Assembly: GCF_002295065.1 (NCBI RefSeq)
Contig: NZ_NSGG01000014.1
Span: 142,498 to 206,497, forward strand
Source of the DNA: Mesorhizobium sp. WSM3859
GTDB lineage: Bacteria; Pseudomonadota; Alphaproteobacteria; Rhizobiales; Rhizobiaceae
DNA length: 64,000 nucleotides
Direction: 5' to 3'
Of the stretch, positions 58,882 to 64,000 are shown one piece after another (position 1 is the first letter of the stretch; each line of letters begins with the position of its first letter). The notes below the pieces were generated by a model. It did no database searches and was not told the origin of the DNA. It saw only the letters and a program-made list of their open reading frames with translations. The position numbers were made by a program, and so were the translations under genes.

Positions 58882-60513
58882 ATGCGATCTGAAACCGGGC
58901 CTTTCGAGGCCGAAGTGGCGCGTATGCGTCACAACTACAAAGAGTTTCAAAGCCTTCGGGCCGAGGCCGAGCGCTGCCTGGACGGTGACGACCTCAATTC
59001 CGCCGCGGCCTATGTGGAGGCGGCGGTCACGCTTGCCCGGAAGCGGCATTGCGGCTTCTATAAGTCCGAACCGCTGGAGCAGATACTGACCGAGATCGCG
59101 CGACGGACGCTCGCCGCGAAGGATGAAGCTGCAAGACCGGCGCGAACGAAAGTCGGCCGCGTGCTGCATGTGGCCACCGTTCTGAACGAGGTCGGTGGCT
59201 TAACGCGGATGATGCGTCGTTGGATCGCCGCCGATGCCGGGCGCCATCACTCTCTGGCCTTGTTGCGCCATCCGGGGGCGCCGCCGCCGTCGGTGCGCCA
59301 GGCCGTGGAGGCTCGTAGCGGCCAGATCCATCTGATCGGAGCGACGCGTGGCGGACCGGTGGAATGGGCCAGCGCACTCCGGAAGTTGTCGCTCGATTTC
59401 GACCTGGTCGTCTTGCACGTCAGCAACGAGGACCCGACGCCGGGTATAGCCTTCGCTGACGAGCGTAACCGACCGCCGGTGGTGCTGGTCAACCACGCCG
59501 ATCACGCCTTCTGGATCGGGCTCTCCGTGTGCGACCTGATTGCCAGTTCGCGCATGTCGGGCGAGCGACTGGTGGTGGAACGGCGTGGAATCCCGCCGGA
59601 GCGTCACGCCATCCTGCCGATCCAGATCGATCCCCCGAAGCGCAAACACAGCCGGGCCGAGGCGCGGGAGAAACTCGGCCTTGCGCCCGGCGGGCCGCTC
59701 CTGGTGTCCGTGGCCCGCGGCGTGAAATACCGCACGATGGGCGGGGTCTCGTTCGCCGATATGCATGTCGAGGCGCTCCTGGCCCGTCCCGATGCTCGGT
59801 TGCTGGTTGTAGGCCCGGGGGAGCCGGCCGACTGGCAAAAGGCGATAGCGGTGACCGGTGGGCGGATCATGGGGCGGCCGGAGACGCCCGATCCCACCCT
59901 CGCCTTCGAAGCGGCGGACGTCTATCTCGACTCCTACCCTTTTGTGTCGATTACCTCGATGCTGGAAGCCGGCGGACTGGGCGCGCCCTGCGTGACGCTG
60001 TTTCCCTATCCGTCGGATGCGAACGTCATGAGCACCGATATGCCAGGACTGGCGCCGACCATCGGTTTCGCCACCTCGATGGCGGATTACAACCGCATCC
60101 TGGCGGACTGGCTGGCCGACCCCGAGGGTCTGCGCCAGCGGGGCGACGAGACGGCCGCCAATGTCAAGCGGCTGCACACCACGCCAAATTGGCTCAAAAG
60201 CCTGGACGCGCTCTATGCCAAGGCCCTGGCGGTCTGGCCAGTCACACCACTGCGCGAGACGGTCGCGCCCGCGGACGAGGAGTTTTACGACGGTTATCCC
60301 GATATCCTGCTCAACGGGGTGTTCGGCGAGTTCGACAGCGTCGAGGCGATTCTGAAGCGTTCTCTACGCCTGATGTCGCTGCCGGAACGTATCCGGGTAT
60401 GGCGGCGCCTGGCGCGGACCAAGACGTTCGACGGCCCGTGGGACGCGGTCCGCAACCTGTTGCCCGAATGGCTGCCCCGGTTCGTGAGCCGGCTGAGGGG
60501 CGGCAGCAGCTAG
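58882..60513 (+). CDS. glycosyltransferase-like protein (GT-B fold, GT4-like)
   Basis: A 543-residue protein. An N-terminal helical part (1-95) precedes a GT-B core that starts VGRVLHVATVLNEVGGLTRMMRRWI. The C-terminal half has LLVSVARGVKYRTMGG, LLVVGPGEPADWQKA and VYLDSYPFVSITSMLEAGGLGAPCVTL, which resembles the donor-binding region although the E-x7-E is not clear. A C-terminal extension of about 110 residues has no known domain. It probably adds sugars or acts as a chain modifier. Confidence 0.72.
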   Translation: MRSETGPFEAEVARMRHNYKEFQSLRAEAERCLDGDDLNSAAAYVEAAVTLARKRHCGFYKSEPLEQILTEIARRTLAAKDEAARPARTKVGRVLHVATVLNEVGGLTRMMRRWIAADAGRHHSLALLRHPGAPPPSVRQAVEARSGQIHLIGATRGGPVEWASALRKLSLDFDLVVLHVSNEDPTPGIAFADERNRPPVVLVNHADHAFWIGLSVCDLIASSRMSGERLVVERRGIPPERHAILPIQIDPPKRKHSRAEAREKLGLAPGGPLLVSVARGVKYRTMGGVSFADMHVEALLARPDARLLVVGPGEPADWQKAIAVTGGRIMGRPETPDPTLAFEAADVYLDSYPFVSITSMLEAGGLGAPCVTLFPYPSDANVMSTDMPGLAPTIGFATSMADYNRILADWLADPEGLRQRGDETAANVKRLHTTPNWLKSLDALYAKALAVWPVTPLRETVAPADEEFYDGYPDILLNGVFGEFDSVEAILKRSLRLMSLPERIRVWRRLARTKTFDGPWDAVRNLLPEWLPRFVSRLRGGSS

Positions 60514-61164
60514 ATACGAGGGTTCAACACCACGGCGCGGCCGGCACGTCGTCGGGCGTCAGAGCCCAAGCGTCTGCTCGGCAGTATCGGCGGACTCTTG
60601 GGCGGCCTCGATGAGATCAGCGGCTGCCATCTCGACCAGACATGCCGAGCGCTCGACCTCATCAAGGCGCCGCATAATCCGAAAGCGAAGACGCACAAGC
60701 CTATGAAGCTCGGCAGGCTTCTCTCCAATGGTCAGAGGGTCAAACAACGCGTCGACTGCTCCTCAGCGTGGTGATGTCTCGGCTGATTGTCTGTCAGAGG
60801 CAACTTCCTCGCGACATCGCCATAGGGCTGGCAACCACACACAAATGGCGTACTGCGTGCGACCATGGCCGCCCGTTTGCTGTAGGATCCGGAGGTAATC
60901 CGTCTATCTGGCGGTCAACGTCGGAAACCGGAAACCAATTAATCGCTGTCCGAGCGGTCCACGGGCACTGGTCACAGGCAAGTCATCGCGCTTTACCCCT
61001 TTTGACCTAGAGCCTTACCTTTTCTTCTGAGGAACAATTTTCGTTCGACATGATAAGGCTACCGGGCGCCTGGAGTTCGACATGTTGTCGTTGGCGCTGG
61101 ACATCATAGCTGGCACCAGGCTTGCTGTTCGATACTGATAAAAGAACAGAGGGTGAAATTGGAT
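60514..61164. other. spacer with one doubtful small gene
   Basis: About 650 bases of lower coding quality between two plus-strand genes. Only the minus-strand frame at 60559-60747 is worth listing. No promoter box or RNA gene was recognised. Confidence 0.4.
60559..60747 (-). CDS. possible small helical protein (62 residues)
   Basis: Starts with TTG 60747 and reads MFDPLTIGEKPAELHRLVRL, then RIMRRLDEVERSACLVEMAAADLIEAAQESADTAEQ. The composition is like a real helical protein, but the start is non-ATG, the GGAG upstream is 11 bases away, and no family is known. It may be a chance frame. Confidence 0.3.
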   Translation of the reverse strand: MFDPLTIGEKPAELHRLVRLRFRIMRRLDEVERSACLVEMAAADLIEAAQESADTAEQTLGL

Positions 61165-61977
61165 ATGCTTGGGCGAGCGCCGAAGATTCTCAAGCGCGCT
61201 GCGCGCGCATTCGGTGTCGAAAGGCGTCATCTCGTCGGCCCACGCATGGTCGTCGAACGTGAAGGCATGTCCGCTATTGGCCGGCGCGTGCGCCGTTCTG
61301 GAGGCAGGATTCTGGCCTATCACTCGGTCGGCCAGCCGCTGATGGATCATAACGACGTGCCGCCGAAGCTGTTTCGTCGCCAGTTGGAGTGGGCCGCGGC
61401 GCGCGGCTACCGATTCGTCCCGGCCTCGGAGATAGCGCGGAGGGGAGGTGACCCGATGGACCTCGCCATCACCTTTGACGATGGCCTGCGCAGTGTGATG
61501 ACCGAGGCCGCGCCGATCCTGAAGGATTTCGCGGCGCCTTGGAGCCTGTTCGTGGTCACCGACTGGAGCGAAGGCGCCTCGCCCTGGACCTCCGACGAGG
61601 TTCTGGGTTGGCGCGATCTGGAGCGCCTGGCTGCCGACGGCGCCGAAATAGGCAGCCACTCCGCGACCCATCCCGATTTTGGGCAGTTGGACGGCCCTGC
61701 CGCCCGCGAGGAACTGGACCGCTCCCGCGCCATGATCGAGGCCCGGCTCGGTTTTGCGCCGACTTCGTTCGCAATTCCCCTCGGCCAGTCGATCAACTGG
61801 ACGCCGGTCGCCATGCGGGAGGCTAAGGCAGCAGGCTATGATCTGGTCTACGCCCAGGCCGAGGAGACGCGCGCTCCCGGCACCATCGCGCGGACCTTCA
61901 TCACGCGCTTTGACAACATGCGGGTGTTTTCGGCGGCTCTGTCAGGCGTCTTCGATCGGTGGGAGGAGTGGGGATGA
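61165..61977 (+). CDS. polysaccharide deacetylase (NodB-homology)
   Basis: A 270-residue carbohydrate esterase 4-type protein. ILAYHSVG near 48-55, LAITFDDGLRSVM near 100-112 (the T-F-D-D metal/catalytic motif) and EIGSHSATHPDFGQL near 161-175 (H-x3-H metal ligands) are all present. It should remove N-acetyl groups from a polysaccharide or its precursor. No signal peptide is evident, so a lipid-linked or cytoplasmic precursor is possible. GAGGG lies 11 bases before ATG 61165; the in-frame GTG at 61153 overlaps that site. Confidence 0.85.
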   Translation: MLGRAPKILKRAARAFGVERRHLVGPRMVVEREGMSAIGRRVRRSGGRILAYHSVGQPLMDHNDVPPKLFRRQLEWAAARGYRFVPASEIARRGGDPMDLAITFDDGLRSVMTEAAPILKDFAAPWSLFVVTDWSEGASPWTSDEVLGWRDLERLAADGAEIGSHSATHPDFGQLDGPAAREELDRSRAMIEARLGFAPTSFAIPLGQSINWTPVAMREAKAAGYDLVYAQAEETRAPGTIARTFITRFDNMRVFSAALSGVFDRWEEWG

Positions 61978-62936
61978 GCCGAGCGCGCGTCGTTTCGGTC
62001 GTCGTTCCGACCCGCGACCGCCCGCAGTTCCTTGACAAGGCGCTGGCGAGTATCCGCGCGCTGGAAGGCCCGGACCTGACGTTCGAGATTTTGGTTGGCG
62101 ACAACGGCTCCAACCACGACGCCACCGGCACAGTCACGCAGGCCCACGGGGCGCGGCACCTTATCGTGACGACGACGGGCGCCGGTGCCGCGCGCAACGC
62201 GGCGATGCGTGCGGCCACGGGGGAATTCCTGGCCTTCCTGGATGACGACGACGTCTGGACCGAGCAACATGTACGGCCACACTTGCAACTCTTCGACCGC
62301 CGGCCGGAGGTTGAGGCGGTCTTCGGTCAGGTGGTGATGACCGATCCTGATTTGCGACCGATCGCGCCTCCCATCCCCGATGACGTCCGCCCTGACGGCG
62401 ACCATCTGAAGATGATGCTGGACGGCTATTTCCCGCAGATCGGCGCCACGATGGCGCGTATCGGGGTACGCGAGGCCTATGGCTACTTTGACGAAACTCT
62501 GCTGGCCGACCAGGACTGGGACTGGCAACTGCGCGTCGCTGGCGGGGGGCATATGGAGCATGTGGCCGTGCCTTGCGTCTTGTTCCGCCAGCGTCCGTCG
62601 GGATCCTACGACGCCTTGGTCCTGAGTCGGATTCCCTATACGCGTAAGGTGTTCATGCGGCACGCCATGCCTGTCTGGCGCAAGTGGCGCTCGCCGAAGG
62701 AGTGGCTGCATTCCTATTTCGCCACGCTGCTGGGGTTCTACACCTATTTCGCCGATGCGGCGGTGGAGCGGGCGGTCAAGGGGGATGCGAAGGGCGCGCG
62801 GTTCGCGGTGCGTCATGCGCTGCTGGTGTTTCCGTTCCGGGCGGTAAGACAGCTCGTGACGCCGACGCCGTTGCGCGCGGCGTTCCTTTGGTCGATCCAC
62901 TTGCGCGCACGCCCACCGGCCGCCGAACTGGACTGA
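61974..62936 (+). CDS. glycosyltransferase, GT2 family
   Basis: A 320-residue GT-A enzyme: VVSVVVPTRDRPQFLDKALASI at the start, ILVGDNGS (nucleotide site), GAGAARNAAMRAATGEFLAFLDDDDVW with D-x-D near 92-96, and later LADQDWDWQLRVA. ATG 61974 overlaps the deacetylase stop (ATGA), so the two act in one unit. A C-terminal helical part near 225-300 may touch the membrane. Confidence 0.87.
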   Translation: MSRARVVSVVVPTRDRPQFLDKALASIRALEGPDLTFEILVGDNGSNHDATGTVTQAHGARHLIVTTTGAGAARNAAMRAATGEFLAFLDDDDVWTEQHVRPHLQLFDRRPEVEAVFGQVVMTDPDLRPIAPPIPDDVRPDGDHLKMMLDGYFPQIGATMARIGVREAYGYFDETLLADQDWDWQLRVAGGGHMEHVAVPCVLFRQRPSGSYDALVLSRIPYTRKVFMRHAMPVWRKWRSPKEWLHSYFATLLGFYTYFADAAVERAVKGDAKGARFAVRHALLVFPFRAVRQLVTPTPLRAAFLWSIHLRARPPAAELD

Positions 62937-62942
62937 ACGGGC

Positions 62943-63899
62943 GTGGACATCAAGGATGCTATCGGCATGAAGGACGCCAAAGACGCGCCGAAGACTAGCG
63001 CCGGTGCCCCGGTCATCAGCATCGTCATCGCCACGCACAACCGCAGCATCGACGTCCTGGAGAACGTCGATGCCTTGCTGCCGCAATGCGTGGACCAGCC
63101 GGTGGAGGTCATCGTCATCGACAGCGCGTCGGCGCCGGCGCACGCCGAGGTCCTGAAGAATCTGAAGGGACGTGAGCGACTGACCTTCATCCGACTCGAC
63201 GAGCTCGGAGTTGCCCGAGCGCGCAACGCCGGTTTCGAGGCTGGCAGGGGCGAGTGGATCGCGCTGTTGGACGACGACGCTGTGCCGCGCCCCGGCTGGG
63301 TAGAGGCGGCGATCGCCCACGCGGCCCGCTGTGACGGCCAGACCGCCATCCTGGCCGGGCGGGTGATCCCGCGCTGGCCCGACAACTTCGAAATACCGCC
63401 GAGCCAGCTCGGGCCGCGAGCGCGCTTGTTGTTGTCGGTGGTCGATGAGAACGGCTTCCGGGACACGACCGATCACCCCATAGGCGTCGGTGCCAACATG
63501 TTATTCCGCCGCAGCGCACTAAAAGCCCGTGGTGGGTTCGACGTGATGTCCGGTCGGGTCGGCTCGAATCTGGCCAGCGGGGAAGAGGCCCAGATGATGA
63601 CCGACCTAATCAGGGCCGGCTATCGCTGTTGGTACTCGGACGCGTTCGTAGTGGACCACAAGGTCCATGCCGGCCGTCTGACGCGCGCATGGCTCACGGA
63701 GCGCGCCCGCAAGGAAGGCGAGGTGGAACTGAGGGGCTTGAAAACCCCAGGCCAGAAGATCGCGCGTGCAATCAAGATGCTCATGGCCACCCCGGTGCTG
63801 TCCGTGTTCCAGGTGCTCGACGGGCCCGAGCGCGAATATTACCTGCGCCTGAACCACAACCTTGGCCTGCTGCGAAAGCTCTTCGGCCTGGCAAGCTGA
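62943..63899 (+). CDS. glycosyltransferase, GT2 family
   Basis: A 318-residue GT-A enzyme: ISIVIATHNRSIDVLENVDALL, VIVIDSAS, LGVARARNAGFEAGRGEWIALLDDDAVPRPGW with the D-D-D metal site near 101-103, and GVGANMLFRRSAL with SGEEAQM, the usual acceptor-side acidic motif. GTG 62943 follows the previous stop by 6 bases. It is distinct in sequence from the GT2 just upstream. Confidence 0.87.
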   Translation: MDIKDAIGMKDAKDAPKTSAGAPVISIVIATHNRSIDVLENVDALLPQCVDQPVEVIVIDSASAPAHAEVLKNLKGRERLTFIRLDELGVARARNAGFEAGRGEWIALLDDDAVPRPGWVEAAIAHAARCDGQTAILAGRVIPRWPDNFEIPPSQLGPRARLLLSVVDENGFRDTTDHPIGVGANMLFRRSALKARGGFDVMSGRVGSNLASGEEAQMMTDLIRAGYRCWYSDAFVVDHKVHAGRLTRAWLTERARKEGEVELRGLKTPGQKIARAIKMLMATPVLSVFQVLDGPEREYYLRLNHNLGLLRKLFGLAS

Positions 63900-63905
63900 G
63901 CGGGC

Positions 63906-64000
63906 TCAGGCGGCGGCCGGCGTGGCTTTCTGCGTTGGCCGGTGGGCCCAGGCCATGATTGGTCGTTCAAAGTATCGCCAGGAGACGGTCGCCAGGCCGA
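63906..64000 (-). CDS. C-terminal tail of an acyltransferase 3-like protein, truncated by the window edge
   Basis: A minus-strand frame enters from the right edge and stops with TGA at 63908-63906. The visible 31 residues read GLATVSWRYFERPIMAWAHR and end in an alanine-rich tail. W-R-Y-F-E-R-P is the conserved last helix end of acyltransferase 3 proteins, compare SYFVVERPARRY in the gene at 28389. Only the end is seen. Confidence 0.6.
   Translation of the reverse strand, partial: GLATVSWRYFERPIMAWAHRPTQKATPAAA

Noticed and set aside
59529..60614. Plus-strand frame of 361 residues inside the 58882 gene
   Set aside because: Alternative frame of the glycosyltransferase-like gene with alanine/arginine/glycine bias and no motif.
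61848..63476. Minus-strand frame of 542 residues opposite two glycosyltransferases
   Set aside because: Histidine/arginine-rich shadow without motifs; both plus-strand genes are well supported.

Overview
The window looks like chromosomal DNA of a high-GC alphaproteobacterium of the Rhizobiales, most likely Mesorhizobium or a close relative. Supporting signs are two HWE-type sensor kinases, a DUF982 protein, a two-part palindromic intergenic repeat of the rhizobial mosaic kind, PrsD/PrsE and ExoF homologues, and several boxes that fit the EcfG (RpoE2) general-stress sigma factor, GGAAC-N17-GTT. No rRNA, tRNA, CRISPR array, phage or intact insertion sequence was seen.

Bases 1 to about 15,600 hold a housekeeping and stress block. 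It starts with the 3' part of an alpha/beta hydrolase, a decayed gene remnant, a Crp/Fnr regulator coupled to a PAS/HWE kinase, and a divergent single-domain response regulator. Small rhizobial genes follow (including a DUF982 protein and two tiny membrane proteins), then an overlapping nucleotidyltransferase/metallophosphoesterase pair, an FAD oxidoreductase, an ATP-dependent DNA ligase coupled to a GFA-type zinc protein, a PPC/DUF296 protein, and a complete periplasmic molybdenum aldehyde oxidoreductase operon (paoABC-like). Six of these units, and one more small gene at 20,952, carry an EcfG-type box shortly upstream, so much of the block is probably one stress regulon.

From about 15,600 to the right end the window is a surface-polysaccharide locus. 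A type I secretion pair (prsE, prsD) lies divergent to a secreted RTX protein with a glycoside-hydrolase-like domain. The plus-strand run 21,542-28,263 encodes a GT4 glycosyltransferase, a Wzy-like polymerase, an asparagine-synthase-like amidotransferase and a Wzz protein with a degenerate tyrosine-kinase domain. An acyltransferase, an AT-rich methyltransferase, a P-loop protein, a Wzx flippase and a GT2 enzyme follow. At 35,200-38,460 a sensory cluster (LuxR regulator, HWE kinase, NarL-type regulator) interrupts the polysaccharide genes. A tightly coupled plus-strand operon (38,877-45,786) then encodes an NDP-sugar pyrophosphorylase, a PLP aminotransferase, an initiating phosphoglycosyl transferase, a LegB-like dehydratase, a secreted beta-propeller, ExoF and a PrmC-like methyltransferase.

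The most unusual part is the minus-strand operon 53,422-45,805: an adenylation-carrier-thioesterase protein, a NadE-like enzyme, a second asparagine-synthase-like enzyme, an AMP ligase and a free acyl carrier protein, mostly joined by 4-base start/stop overlaps. I infer that it makes an amidated acyl or aminoacyl group, possibly to decorate the polysaccharide. The right end carries a UDP-glucuronate 4-epimerase, a wbpB/wbpE/wbpD-like set for a diacetamido-uronic acid, three glycosyltransferases, a polysaccharide deacetylase, and the tail of another acyltransferase running off the window.
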